The translations under genes were made by a program, and so were the position numbers. A stretch of 64,000 nt of DNA, taken from the NCBI RefSeq assembly GCF_034119865.1, contig NZ_CP139421.1, positions 1,736,001 to 1,800,000 on the forward strand, read 5' to 3'. How positions within the stretch are numbered: the stretch's first letter is position 1; the number at the start of each line of letters is the position of its first letter. The notes under the pieces are model-generated. The model was not told the DNA's origin. It saw only the letters and a program-made list of their open reading frames with translations, and searched no databases. Origin of the DNA: Algoriphagus sp. NG3 (lineage in GTDB: Bacteria; Bacteroidota; Bacteroidia; Cytophagales; Cyclobacteriaceae). Below, piece after piece: positions 41,453-50,542 of this stretch.

Positions 41453-43558
41453 ATGTCAATACACAAACCGTTTTTTGCGACGATCCTGGCTTTTGGCTTT
41501 GGGTTTTCTGCAAATTCTCAACAAGTCACTGGTTTTTATCCTAATGATACTGCCACGCAGAAAGCAGTGGAAGCAGAGTACCTCAAAGCTGTAAATTTCG
41601 GACAGTTTAAGGTTCATCTGCAAGAATTGACCAAATCCCCTCATATAGTAGGCACGCCTGAAAATGAAGCCGTAGCGGCCTATCTGACTCAGGTGATGTC
41701 TGCTGCGGGAATGGAGGTGACCTCCTACCCTTACGATGTGTATTTGCCGAATGATCCCGGTGAATCTCTTTTGGAAATCATCACTCCTGACAAAATAACC
41801 TTATCCCAACAAGAAGGAGTGATTGATTCAGATCCATTCTCTGGCGATCCTAGACTGCACAAGGGATTCAATGCCTATTCTGGTTCAGGAGATGTCACAG
41901 CTGAAGTAGTGTATGCAAATTATGGCGTAAAAGCAGACTTCGAAAAGCTGGCAGAAATGGGTGTTGATCTCAAGGGGAAAGTGGTTATAGCCAGATACGG
42001 CGGTAATTTCCGAGGTTATAAGGCTCAGTTTGCTGAGCACTATGGAGCTGCGGCTTTGATCATATATACTGATCCCAAGGATTCTGGATATGAAAAGGGC
42101 GATGTCTATCCAGATGGACCGTATTATAATGAAACCACCATACAGCGCGGTTCACTGCTGACCCTGAATTACACAGGAGACCCCCTGACCCCCTTTCAGC
42201 CAGCTCTTCCGTTAGACGGAGATAAGCAGGTGAAGCGACTAGATCCAAAAGATGTGGCTTTTCACACGATTCCTGTTACCCCTATCGGATATGGTGCAGC
42301 CAAAGAGATTTTAAGTAGAATGAAAGGTTCCTCAGTCCCTGAAGAATGGAAAGGAGGGTTGCCAATTGACTACAGAATTACCGGGGGACAAGACTTGAAA
42401 GTACGCGTAAAAGTAGATCAACCCATTGATTTTGTCCGGGCAAACAACATTGTAGGCAAATTCCAGGGGAGTGAATATCCAGACGAATGGATCATATTGG
42501 GAAGCCACTACGATGCTTGGAGTTTTGGGGCTACAGATCCTAATTCAGGCACCGCTATGATGTTAACCCTTGCAGAAGCTATAGGCGAATTGGTCAAAAA
42601 GGGAGAGCGACCAAAAAGGTCAATTCTGATAGGACATTGGGATGCTGAAGAACAAGGTGTGATAGGTTCCACAGAATGGGTAGAACAATTCAAAGATGAA
42701 CTTCAGGCAAAAGCTGTTACCTATATGAATTTCGATGCGGCTGTTTCAGGAAGAAACTTCGGGGTTTCGGCTGCTCCCACCCTTAAAAACCTAATTATCG
42801 AAGCATCCAAGGAAGTAGCCTATCCAGACTCTTCCAAGACAGTGTTCGAAGTTTGGGCAGGACAAAATGAGGAACCTAAAATAGGGAATCTAGGCGGTGG
42901 ATCTGATCACATTGCCTTTTATATGTATGCGGGTGTGCCTAGCTTGAGTGGTGGTACAGGAGGGGTTTCTGCCTATCATTCCAACTACGACAACTTCCAT
43001 TATTACAGCAAATTCGTTGACCCTACTTTCCAGATGGGTGGAACAGTGGCTTCCGTGATTGGTATTCTTACCCTCCGCATGGCAAATGCCACTATCATCC
43101 CCTATGATGTGCCTAGGTATGCCCAGGATCTGCGTTTACACTTCGATAATGCTGTAAAATCTGTAAAGGAGTTAGACGTTTCCTTTAATTCTTTTGGACG
43201 AGTGGATGATGCCTTGGCCAAACTACAGGCTACTACTACAGTTTATGAGGCTGCCATCAATACTGCACTGGCGTCAGGCAGGCTTTCGGAGAAAGAAATA
43301 AGCTCCATCAATAAAGCATTGATTTCGCTGGAAAAAAGCTGGATAGATCCTAAAGGGATGTACTTCGGCAGCTGGTATAGATCACTTTATGTGAGTACAG
43401 ATCCTTTCTCAGGATACGCATCCTGGATTTTGCCTGGTATCAGATATGAGGTAGAAACCAAATCCACTGACCGGCTGGAAGAGTGGGATAAGCGCTATGC
43501 AAAAGCAATTCTGGATCTGGATAAAAAAGTGAATAAAATAGTCAAAAGCCTGAAATGA
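41453..43558 (+). CDS. M28 metallopeptidase, glutamate-carboxypeptidase-II-like
   Basis: The chosen ATG at 41453 gives 701 residues with a signal peptide (FFATILAFGFGFSANSQ). An earlier start at 41393 would put 20 extra residues inside the C40 gene. Domain order: N-terminal part, PA insertion (about 140-270; AEVVYANYGVKADFEKL), M28 peptidase (about 320-560) with SHYDAWSFGATDPNSG, HWDAEEQGVIGSTEW and GGGSDHIAFYMYAGVP as zinc ligands and base, and a C-terminal transferrin-receptor-like dimerization domain. It should trim C-terminal acidic residues from peptides in the periplasm. It is coupled to the C40 gene, and a terminator follows at 43636. Confidence 0.93.
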   Translation: MSIHKPFFATILAFGFGFSANSQQVTGFYPNDTATQKAVEAEYLKAVNFGQFKVHLQELTKSPHIVGTPENEAVAAYLTQVMSAAGMEVTSYPYDVYLPNDPGESLLEIITPDKITLSQQEGVIDSDPFSGDPRLHKGFNAYSGSGDVTAEVVYANYGVKADFEKLAEMGVDLKGKVVIARYGGNFRGYKAQFAEHYGAAALIIYTDPKDSGYEKGDVYPDGPYYNETTIQRGSLLTLNYTGDPLTPFQPALPLDGDKQVKRLDPKDVAFHTIPVTPIGYGAAKEILSRMKGSSVPEEWKGGLPIDYRITGGQDLKVRVKVDQPIDFVRANNIVGKFQGSEYPDEWIILGSHYDAWSFGATDPNSGTAMMLTLAEAIGELVKKGERPKRSILIGHWDAEEQGVIGSTEWVEQFKDELQAKAVTYMNFDAAVSGRNFGVSAAPTLKNLIIEASKEVAYPDSSKTVFEVWAGQNEEPKIGNLGGGSDHIAFYMYAGVPSLSGGTGGVSAYHSNYDNFHYYSKFVDPTFQMGGTVASVIGILTLRMANATIIPYDVPRYAQDLRLHFDNAVKSVKELDVSFNSFGRVDDALAKLQATTTVYEAAINTALASGRLSEKEISSINKALISLEKSWIDPKGMYFGSWYRSLYVSTDPFSGYASWILPGIRYEVETKSTDRLEEWDKRYAKAILDLDKKVNKIVKSLK

Positions 43559-43635
43559 AAATTTAGATCTTATGCATGAGATTCTAAAATCAAGAGTCAA
43601 GGGCCAAAAGCTTGGGGTATCATTGAAATAGAATT

Positions 43636-43669
43636 AAAGGACTTAGATTTACTTCTGAGTCCTTTTTTA
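43636..43669 (+). terminator. Terminator after the M28 gene
   Basis: AAAGGACT (43636-43643) pairs with AGTCCTTT (43658-43665) and T residues follow. Confidence 0.7.
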
Positions 43670-43778
43670 GTATATCGTCTATCAGATAAGCATTTTAAAA
43701 TTTAACTAAACCCCTTGTTGTTCTAGTGTTAAAAAGTTAAATTCCGTGGAAAAAGGATAGAATTCAAATAAAATTATC

Positions 43779-44102
43779 ATGGCAAGCATTTACATAGGTT
43801 TACTTTTTATAGCAATTGGAATTGTGGTCAAATTGTTCCCAAACCTGATAGCAGGTTACAATAATCTCTCACATAAGGAAAAAGAAAATGCGCTAACCAA
43901 TGGTTTACCCACGTTTGCTTCTATTGTTTTTGGGATGATGGGTCTGATCATCATTGTCGGACATTATCTAGAGCTGGGGCTGGATATGCCTTCTCTGGGC
44001 AGAAATCTGGTGATTATTAGCTCTTTGGCGGGCTCAGTGATTTTGATTGTTTTTGGAAATAGGTTTACCGCTAAAAAGAATTCTATCCAAAAAACCAAAT
44101 AA
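43779..44102 (+). CDS. DUF3784-family membrane protein
   Basis: The 107 residues have three hydrophobic segments: IYIGLLFIAIGIVVKLFPNLIAGYN, FASIVFGMMGLIIIVGHY and LVIISSLAGSVILIVFG. The opening GIVVKLFPNLIAGYNNLSHKEKENAL matches the DUF3784 pattern. Function is unknown; it is likely an inner-membrane protein. It stands alone, 90 bp before the convergent sugar transferase gene. Confidence 0.8.
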   Translation: MASIYIGLLFIAIGIVVKLFPNLIAGYNNLSHKEKENALTNGLPTFASIVFGMMGLIIIVGHYLELGLDMPSLGRNLVIISSLAGSVILIVFGNRFTAKKNSIQKTK

Positions 44103-44192
44103 ATCCCTACCTCCGCTACTTTGATGATTGGATTACCTGCATTAGAGCTCTTTCGGCAAAATCTCTTGCATAGTCCAAGGCTCATATCCAAT

Positions 44193-44813
44193 CTAGATCC
44201 GCTCTTCTTTACTGCCCTCAAACTGTCCCATTGACACATGTTCTTGCTGGGTTATTCCCTTACCTAGAATCACATTGAATAAGGTTTGGAAGAGGATTCT
44301 TACATCCAACAAGAAAGTAAGGTTATCGACATACCAGATATCGTACTTGAATTTAGTATCCCATGTAATTGCGTTTCTCCCATTGATCTGAGCCCACCCG
44401 GTCACTCCAGGTTTTACCTCATGCCGTCTCAGCTGGTTTCTGGAATATAGATGAAGGTAATCATCCAGCAATGGACGGGGACCTACCAAGCTCATATCCC
44501 CCTTCAGTACATTGATCAACTGCGGGATCTCGTCCAAAGAGGATTTTCTGATCATATTACCCAATCGGGTAATCCGTGCTGAGTCCGGCAAGGGGTTTCC
44601 GCTTTCATCAGATAGATCAGACATGGTTTTAAACTTAAGGATCTTGAATGAGATATTTCCTTTGCCCGGACGTGATTGGAAAAAAAAGGGATTTCCCTTG
44701 TGATGGATGCTTAAAATAAGCAGCAAAACCACAAAAATTGGGAGTAGAATCAAAAACATTAGAAAGGCAAGAACCAAGTCTAACCCGCGCTTAAGGCAAT
44801 TTCGGTAAATCAC
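44193..44813 (-). CDS. Bacterial sugar transferase (polyprenyl-phosphate phosphoglycosyl transferase)
   Basis: The 206-residue initiating transferase is anchored by one N-terminal hydrophobic hairpin (RGLDLVLAFLMFLILLPIFVVLLLIL). Family motifs are ILKFKTM, SSLDEIPQLINVLKGDMSLVGPRPLL and GVTGWAQINGRN. It transfers a sugar-1-phosphate to undecaprenyl phosphate. The start is GTG, immediately after the TAA of the aminotransferase gene, so the two are coupled. The rest of a capsule or glycan locus is not present downstream. Confidence 0.94.
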   Translation of the reverse strand: MIYRNCLKRGLDLVLAFLMFLILLPIFVVLLLILSIHHKGNPFFFQSRPGKGNISFKILKFKTMSDLSDESGNPLPDSARITRLGNMIRKSSLDEIPQLINVLKGDMSLVGPRPLLDDYLHLYSRNQLRRHEVKPGVTGWAQINGRNAITWDTKFKYDIWYVDNLTFLLDVRILFQTLFNVILGKGITQQEHVSMGQFEGSKEERI

Positions 44814-45953
44814 TTATTTGAACGTTTTACTTAATTCTTTACGGATTACTTCTACAATGGACTCCTGATCCTGTAAGGTCAAATTTACCGAACTAGGTAA
44901 GCAAAGCCCGTTTTCAAACAGTCTTTCCGCCATGCTTCCCCCATAGTAAGGTGTCATGTTGAATACCGGTTGTGTATGGAGCGGTTTCCAGAGAAACCTG
45001 CTTTCAATATCATGCTTCAACAGGGCGGATTTTAGCTCTATGTTAGAAAATCCGGTAATTTGTTTATCTATCAGAATAGTAGTCAACCAATAATTAGACT
45101 GTGAATCTGGTGATTCGGTCTGAAAACTAATTCCAGGGAAATCTTCCAGCAAGATCCTATACCGTTGATTGATATGTCTTCTAGCTTGGATAAATGTATC
45201 CAACTGCTCAAGTTGGGCTACGCCTACAGCAGCTGAAAGATTATTCATTTTGTAATTATACCCTATTTCCAAGTGATGATAAAATGGTAAATCCTCCCTT
45301 GCCTGGGTGGAAAGTAATCTGGCATGCTGTACACTGGCAGTATCGTTGGCTATCAGTGCTCCCCCACCTCCGGCAGACATGATCTTGTTGCCGTTAAAGG
45401 ATATTACCCCGATTTTACCGAAGGTTCCACAGGGCTTACCTAAATATTGGCTCCCAAAAGCTTCCGCCGCATCTTCCAAAACCGGAATATTGTATTTATC
45501 TGAAATCTCCATTATTTCCTTCAACTTGGCAGGCATTCCAAACAGATGGACAATTACTATTGCTTTTGGCTTCTTCCCTTTAGAAATCCTACTGAGAATC
45601 GTGTCTTCCAAAATCTCAGGACAAATATTCCAGCTTTCTTTTTCACTATCCACGAAAATAGGTGTGGCTCCCAGATAAACCACCGGATTGGCTGAGGCAC
45701 AAAAAGTAAATGACTGACAGATTACCTCATCTCCAGGACTTATGCCTAGGAGAACCATGGCCAAGTGCAGTGATGAGGTGCCTGAATTTAAGGCAACTGC
45801 TTCATGTGTCTTTAATCTTGTGGACAATCTCCTTTCAAACTCAGTAATAAACTCTCCGGATGTAGCGATATGCCGAGAGCTAATAGCACGCTGTAAATAA
45901 GCATTTTCGTTGCCATTAAATACTGGAAATGATAAGGGGATTTTAAAATCCAT
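44814..45953 (-). CDS. DegT/DnrJ/EryC1/StrS-family PLP sugar aminotransferase
   Basis: This 379-residue PLP enzyme converts nucleotide keto-sugars to amino-sugars. The PLP-binding Lys is in SFNGNKIMSAGGGG (about 190), and NSGTSSLHLAM, EDAAEAFGSQY and LPFYHHLEIGYNYKMNNLSA are further family signatures. It resembles PglE and PseC-type enzymes. It is coupled to the sugar transferase gene, so a diacetamido- or amino-sugar would be loaded on the lipid carrier. The acetyltransferase usually found with them is absent. A TTG / TATATTTTG promoter is upstream. Confidence 0.92.
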   Translation of the reverse strand: MDFKIPLSFPVFNGNENAYLQRAISSRHIATSGEFITEFERRLSTRLKTHEAVALNSGTSSLHLAMVLLGISPGDEVICQSFTFCASANPVVYLGATPIFVDSEKESWNICPEILEDTILSRISKGKKPKAIVIVHLFGMPAKLKEIMEISDKYNIPVLEDAAEAFGSQYLGKPCGTFGKIGVISFNGNKIMSAGGGGALIANDTASVQHARLLSTQAREDLPFYHHLEIGYNYKMNNLSAAVGVAQLEQLDTFIQARRHINQRYRILLEDFPGISFQTESPDSQSNYWLTTILIDKQITGFSNIELKSALLKHDIESRFLWKPLHTQPVFNMTPYYGGSMAERLFENGLCLPSSVNLTLQDQESIVEVIRKELSKTFK

Positions 45954-45976
45954 GAGCGAAGGTTAACTATTATTTT

Positions 45977-46007
45977 CAAAATATACCACACATTTTTTAA
46001 ATGACAA
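45977..46007 (-). promoter_or_regulatory. Promoter of the sugar aminotransferase operon
   Basis: On the minus strand TTG (46007-46005) and TATATTTTG (45985-45977) are separated by 19 nt. The -7 element has one extra T relative to TAnnTTTG. Confidence 0.45.
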
Positions 46008-46574
46008 TAGTTAATGAGGTTATCTAGAACATTAAAAAAATCAAATTGACTTATACGTTTATTGGAATTGGAGATTTTGGCTTTCAAAGCTTTTGAAAAA
46101 AGAGCTATTAATCAAGTAATAAAATTATTTATATTATTCATATAATTGTCTTTAAATCAATAGGTTAATAGTAATAACCATAACTTTTAATTTAATTTTT
46201 TTTAGCTGTATGTCGTACGCATAACTAAGAATGTTACTAAATAAAAGAGAATAAGTAAAATGAATGAAATAAGAGTAACAAATAAATACAAAATTCAAAT
46301 TTAATTATGTAAAATATGTTTTATTATATAAAAAAATTGCCCGACTAGGTACAAACAGCATCAAGTAATTTCGATGTAAGAATGTAAATGATCCTAACAG
46401 AATTGTATTATAGCTATAGGAAAATCAAGTTCAGAGCTTACATATAAGTTATCGTTCCTCAGTTAGCGAGTTATTCGTTGGCGGTAAAAAGGCGGCTTGG
46501 AAACTTTAACAGAAAATGGTGTAACAAATTTCGATCTCACTATCCTATCCGCTTTATCTTCCGTACTTCCTGCA

Positions 46575-46616
46575 CCAAAATCTCATAACTTTTCCCCAAA
46601 ATCCCATAACATTTCC
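46575..46616 (+). promoter_or_regulatory. Tandem 21-bp direct repeat upstream of copA
   Basis: Two abutting copies (46575-46595 and 46596-46616) of CCAAAATCYCATAACWTTTC plus C agree at 19 of 21 positions. They end 15 bp before the TAAGTTTG -7 element and occupy the -33 position. A period of 21 bp is two turns of DNA, typical of sites for a dimeric activator such as AraC- or LytTR-type proteins. Which protein binds is unknown. Confidence 0.65.
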
Positions 46617-46631
46617 CTCCCCGACTCTTCC

Positions 46632-46639
46632 TAAGTTTG
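46632..46639 (+). promoter_or_regulatory. -7 element of the copA promoter
   Basis: TAAGTTTG matches TAnnTTTG and lies 26 bp before the ATG. No TTTG is found at the -33 position, which is taken by the direct repeat; this fits an activator-dependent promoter. Confidence 0.5.
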
Positions 46640-46665
46640 TAATGTCAAACACAGACAAATAACTC

Positions 46666-48894
46666 ATGGAAGAATCCACTCAAATAGTACACAAAGATAC
46701 GTTTCCCGTCACCGGTATGACCTGCGCTGCTTGCGCATCCAGTGTGGAAACAATTTTGGCACATACAGATGGAGTGAAGTCCGCCCAAGTAAATTTCGCT
46801 TCAAGCACCGTGCTAGTAGAATACTCGGATGAAATAAATCCTGAAGGCCTGAACGAAGCGCTTTCAGCAATAGGATATGGACTGATCACAGAAACAGAAA
46901 ATGCGGATGAAACCGTCTATGCAAACCAAGCTGAACATTACCAAAAGCTAAAGAAGCATACGATTGGTGCGGCGATTCTTACTCTTCCCATTTTCATCAT
47001 CGGGATGTTTTATATGCATTGGCATGCAGGAACTTGGATTTCCCTTGTTTTGGCTATTCCTGTGATGACAGTTTTTGGGAAGCGCTTTTTTATCAGCGCC
47101 TGGAAACAAGCCACTCATAAAAGTGTCAACATGGACACGCTCGTTGCGCTCAGTACAGGGATAGCTTTTACTTTTAGTCTGTTCAATACCCTGTTTCCCG
47201 AATTCTGGATTAGCCGTGGTTTTGAGCCGCATGTGTATTATGAAGCGGCCACGGTGATCATCACCTTTATACTTTTCGGAAAATTGCTGGAGGAGAAAGC
47301 AAAGTCAAGAACTTCCACTGCGCTCAAGAATTTGATGGGGCTACAGCCAAAAACCTTGAAAGCTATTGTCAATGGTGAGGAGAAAGAAATGCCTATTTCG
47401 GAAGTTCAGAAAGGCTATGAAATTGTCGTGCGTCCGGGAGAGAAAATACCCGTGGATGGTAAAGTGCTCTCCGGAAATTCCTTTGTGGATGAAAGCATGA
47501 TCAGTGGTGAACCCATTGCCATTGAGAAAGCGGAAGGTGATAAAGTTTTCTCGGGAACCATCAATCAAAAGGGCAGCTTCCATTTCAAAGCAGAGAAAGT
47601 CGGAAGTGAAACCCTTCTATCCCAGATCATCAAGCGGGTACAGGAAGCTCAGGGCAGCAAGGCTCCTGTTCAGAAATTGGTAGATAAAATTGCCTCTATC
47701 TTTGTTCCTGTAGTCATAGGGATTTCAATCCTGACTTTTATTGTTTGGATGCTTATCGGAGGAGAGGATGCGCTTTCCCACGCTATTTTGAATGCTGTCG
47801 CTGTGTTGGTGATTGCCTGTCCCTGTGCACTGGGTTTGGCCACGCCTACTGCTATTATGGTAGGAATCGGTAAAGGCGCCGAGAACAATATTCTTATAAA
47901 AGACGCCGAAAGCCTGGAAATAGCCCACAAAGTCAATGCAATTATTCTGGATAAAACCGGGACAATTACCGCTGGAAAACCTACCGTTTCAGATATTGCT
48001 TGGGGGAGTGAAGCGTTGAAAAACACTTTTGCCCCTATCCTACTTGCTATAGAATCCAAATCAGAGCACCCTCTGGCAGATGCAGTTGGCAAAAAGCTAA
48101 GAGAAGATGGCTTCACTGCTGAGTCGATTTCGGATTTTCAAAGTTTGACAGGCCAAGGAGTAGAAGCCAAAAACTCTTTAGGTCAAAAGTTCTTTGTAGG
48201 GAATACCAAATTGATCCAACTGAATGGTATTTCGATTAATCCGGAATTGAATAAGCTGGCTATAACCTGGAGTAATGAAGCTAGGACCGTGATATTCTTT
48301 GCCGATGAGGAATCAGTGCTGGCCGTTATTGCCATTTCCGATGAGATCAAACCCAGTTCGAAATCAGCAATCCAAAAGCTAAAAGAGAAAGGCATCGAGG
48401 TGTATATGCTTACCGGAGACAATCAACAGACTGCGGCTTCGGTTGCCAAGCAAGTGGGGTTGACTGACTTCAAAGCTGAGGTGATGCCATCAGACAAGTC
48501 TGAGTTCGTCAAAGTGCTTCAAGCCAAGGGTAAAATTGTGGCAATGGTCGGTGACGGCATCAATGATTCGGAAGCGTTGGCACAGGCAGACATCAGTATC
48601 GCTATGGGGCACGGTTCGGACATTGCGATGGATGTGGCAAAAATGACCATCATTTCCTCCGACCTTGAAGTGATTCCCAAAGCATTAAATCTATCAGGGC
48701 AGACCGTTCGAGGCATTAAGGAAAATCTCTTCTGGGCCTTTATTTACAATTTGATCGGCATCCCTATTGCCGCAGGAGTTCTATATCCTTTCAATGGATT
48801 CCTGCTCGATCCTATGATCGCCGGTGCGGCTATGGCCTTTAGCTCTGTGTCAGTGGTATTGAATAGCCTTAGACTGAAAAACAAAAGTATCTAA
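46666..48894 (+). CDS. copA: Copper-translocating P-type ATPase
   Basis: This 742-residue inner-membrane ATPase exports Cu+. It has one N-terminal HMA domain ([12 protein letters not shown], about 17-28), eight predicted helices, the metal site CPC in [13 protein letters not shown] (about 385), phosphorylated Asp in DKTGTIT (about 428), SEHPLAD (about 465), and [10 protein letters not shown] with the following Mg site (about 628). CPC and HP are typical of the P1B-1 copper type, so copper rather than zinc is favoured. It is preceded by tandem repeats and followed at 300 bp by a CopZ-like protein gene. Confidence 0.95.
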   Translation: MEESTQIVHKDTFPVTGMTCAACASSVETILAHTDGVKSAQVNFASSTVLVEYSDEINPEGLNEALSAIGYGLITETENADETVYANQAEHYQKLKKHTIGAAILTLPIFIIGMFYMHWHAGTWISLVLAIPVMTVFGKRFFISAWKQATHKSVNMDTLVALSTGIAFTFSLFNTLFPEFWISRGFEPHVYYEAATVIITFILFGKLLEEKAKSRTSTALKNLMGLQPKTLKAIVNGEEKEMPISEVQKGYEIVVRPGEKIPVDGKVLSGNSFVDESMISGEPIAIEKAEGDKVFSGTINQKGSFHFKAEKVGSETLLSQIIKRVQEAQGSKAPVQKLVDKIASIFVPVVIGISILTFIVWMLIGGEDALSHAILNAVAVLVIACPCALGLATPTAIMVGIGKGAENNILIKDAESLEIAHKVNAIILDKTGTITAGKPTVSDIAWGSEALKNTFAPILLAIESKSEHPLADAVGKKLREDGFTAESISDFQSLTGQGVEAKNSLGQKFFVGNTKLIQLNGISINPELNKLAITWSNEARTVIFFADEESVLAVIAISDEIKPSSKSAIQKLKEKGIEVYMLTGDNQQTAASVAKQVGLTDFKAEVMPSDKSEFVKVLQAKGKIVAMVGDGINDSEALAQADISIAMGHGSDIAMDVAKMTIISSDLEVIPKALNLSGQTVRGIKENLFWAFIYNLIGIPIAAGVLYPFNGFLLDPMIAGAAMAFSSVSVVLNSLRLKNKSI

Positions 48895-48909
48895 ACTTCA
48901 TCATTCGAC

Positions 48910-49190
48910 ATTAATCAAGAGACAAGAATCAAGATTTGAGAACCAAGAAATAAGTATCAAGTAGCTAGTATCAAGACCTTAGATTCAAGAGTCTAGAACC
49001 TAGAGTACCAAGTATAAAGAAATAAGATTCAAGAGTCTCGAATCTGGAATACCCCTTCGACTCCCTGCTTACCGGGACAGGTAGGCGCTCAGGGTGATAA
49101 CTAAAACATAAAAGACCTTTCAGCTTTACCACTTTCAAACCTTCGAACTAATCTTTCAATCTTTCAATTTTCAAATTTTACAATTTCAGC
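48910..49190 (+). repeat. Degenerate short repeats and a nested palindrome after copA
   Basis: About 48916-49040 holds nine variants of WTCAAGA or CCAAGA in 125 bp, including two close copies of AAGATTCAAGAGTCT. At 49052-49098 a CCTTCGACTCC / CGCTCAGGGTGA palindrome is interrupted by a second one (CCTG...CAGG). Then a run of TTTCAAT-like units precedes the CopZ start at 49192. No gene is seen. Confidence 0.55.
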
Positions 49191-49191
49191 T

Positions 49192-49401
49192 ATGAAAACT
49201 CAAAAATTTAAAACTAATATCGCTTGTGGCAATTGTCTTGCAAAGGTCACTCCTATTTTAGACGCCGAACCCAAGATCAATTCATGGTCTGTGGACTTGC
49301 AGAGTGAGGACAGAATCCTATCTGTGGAGTCTGACGATATCACTTCCGACGAAGTGTTCAAAACTGTCTTAAAAGCGGGATTTATCGCAAATCCGGAGTA
49401 A
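49192..49401 (+). CDS. Heavy-metal-associated (CopZ-like) domain protein
   Basis: The 69 residues form one HMA domain with the metal motif CGNC (IACGNCLAKVTPIL) near residues 12-15 and the expected beta-alpha-beta-beta-alpha-beta order up to TVLKAGFIANPE. It probably carries Cu+ in the cytosol to CopA. It lies 297 bp after copA. A 31-bp perfect palindrome and a terminator follow. Confidence 0.85.
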   Translation: MKTQKFKTNIACGNCLAKVTPILDAEPKINSWSVDLQSEDRILSVESDDITSDEVFKTVLKAGFIANPE

Positions 49402-49419
49402 ATTAATTGTGATAATTAA

Positions 49420-49450
49420 AACCTTCGAGGTTTTAAAAACCTCGAAGGTT
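49420..49450. repeat. 31-bp perfect palindrome after the CopZ gene
   Basis: Fifteen-base arms starting AACCTTCGAGG and ending CCTCGAAGGTT surround a single A. There is no T tail. A decayed version lies at about 50464-50495 (AACCTTCAGGG...AAAGGTT), and shorter relatives at 21384 and 21433. Confidence 0.85.
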
Positions 49451-49478
49451 AAACAACGCATGCATTCTGCTATCTGCT

Positions 49479-49505
49479 GCTCGGGATTTGCAATCCCGAG
49501 CTTTT
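49479..49505 (+). terminator. Terminator before the AAA ATPase gene
   Basis: GCTCGGGATT (49479-49488) pairs with AATCCCGAGC (49492-49501) around TGC, followed by TTTT. Confidence 0.75.
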
Positions 49506-49530
49506 ATCCAATTCTAACCTCTAAATCCCC

Positions 49531-50316
49531 ATGTACTTCCTCCATCAGATCCATCTTCCCACAAGCAGAAGCCCTCAGTTTCCATTTTCTATTAAATCTT
49601 TGGCTGAATTGGGAGCTATGGCGTTCGAGAATCCAGTGACGGTTTTCGTTGGAGAAAATGGATCGGGAAAGTCAACGCTTCTAAAAGCGCTGGCTATCAA
49701 GTTGAATTTACCTGCCATTGGCAGCACTGATTTGGAGCAAGACGACACACTTGATGGAGTCAAATCCTATGGAGAGAGTATAGTTACCCGATGGAATAAT
49801 AAAGCATATCGTGGCTTTTTCTTCAGAGCCGAAGATTACTTTGGCTTTGTGAAACGCCTTCGGAACCTAGACGATGAACTGAAAGGAGACATCGTTGATT
49901 TCGAAAAAAGATTGAGCGGATCTGGATTAAAATTAGCAGTCGGAGCTGTGCAAGGGCAAAAAGAAGCCCTTCTACGTAAATATGGAAATCTTAAAGAAGT
50001 TTCCCACGGAGAGGGTTTTCTTAAAGTACTGGAAGGCCGATTGCAAGCAGAAGGAATTTACCTGATTGACGAACCTGAGGCTGCCCTTTCACCCCAGCGG
50101 CAACTGGCACTATTCTCCCTGATCAAAAATCTGTCTGAAAATCACGGTTGCCAGTTTATCATCGCCACACACTCCCCTATCTTAATGACTCTTCCCAATG
50201 CGACCATATTCCAGTTTGGAGATAAAATTCAGAAAGTGGATTATCAGGAAACAGAGCATTTTACGATTTTGAAAAACTTCCTAAATAATCCTGATGCTTT
50301 CTTACGGCATTTGTAG
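49531..50316 (+). CDS. AAA-family ATPase (ABC/SMC-like), function unknown
   Basis: The 261 residues have Walker A GENGSGKST (about 41-49), Walker B YLIDEPEAALSPQRQ (about 175) and a following ATHSPILM switch. The region between them is about 120 residues, too short for an SMC coiled coil. The layout resembles stand-alone AAA ATPases of the RecF/AbiE-like group, with no nuclease or toxin gene next to it. Its place between copper genes is probably accidental, but the DNA is collinear with them. It starts at ATG 49531, 26 bp after a terminator. Confidence 0.85.
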   Translation: MYFLHQIHLPTSRSPQFPFSIKSLAELGAMAFENPVTVFVGENGSGKSTLLKALAIKLNLPAIGSTDLEQDDTLDGVKSYGESIVTRWNNKAYRGFFFRAEDYFGFVKRLRNLDDELKGDIVDFEKRLSGSGLKLAVGAVQGQKEALLRKYGNLKEVSHGEGFLKVLEGRLQAEGIYLIDEPEAALSPQRQLALFSLIKNLSENHGCQFIIATHSPILMTLPNATIFQFGDKIQKVDYQETEHFTILKNFLNNPDAFLRHL

Positions 50317-50320
50317 TTGT

Positions 50321-50436
50321 ATGAAATCGAGCCTGCCTGAGGCAGACAGGCATGACTCAAGCGTCACAAACTGGGATGATTATAAACCGTGCGAGATTCC
50401 ATGTGGCCAGTAGAAAACAATTATAAACACATGAAA
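50321..50436 (+). repeat. Dispersed intergenic repeat, copy B
   Basis: The segment has the full shared backbone: ATGAAATCGA, TGACTCAAG, CTGGGATGATTATAAACC, GCGAGATTCC, ATGTGGCCAG and AACAATTATAAACACATGAAA. The insert at 50331-50351 is the palindrome GCCTGCC...GGCAGACAGGC. The ATGAAA at its right end starts only a 7-codon frame, so here the unit has no gene. Confidence 0.8.
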
Positions 50437-50542
50437 TATGCGATAACATTCTAATAGTCCGTGAAACCTTCAGGGTTTTAGAAACCACAAAGGTTAATTA
50501 CCTTCAGGTTCCAAAATGATAAAACAGTCTCAAAAAGCGTAA

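Larger units (their letters stand above)
45954..46665. other. AT-rich gene-free region between glycan and copper genes
   Basis: About 700 bp without a supported gene. The first 470 bp are very AT-rich with runs of A and T, unlike the flanks. At the left end is the aminotransferase promoter (45977-46007); at the right end are the 21-bp tandem repeats and the copA promoter (46575-46639). No tRNA or hairpin was found. Confidence 0.7.

Noticed and set aside
48910..49050. CRISPR-like array after copA
   Set aside because: The repeat units are short, degenerate and unevenly spaced; no constant repeat of 25-40 bp exists and no cas gene is in the window.
49409..49639. Frame across the palindrome and terminator before the AAA gene
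   Set aside because: It reads through two hairpins and overlaps the AAA gene in another frame.
49531..50316. Anti-phage defence role for the AAA ATPase
   Set aside because: No nuclease, toxin or HNH partner is adjacent; a lone AAA domain is not enough to claim defence.
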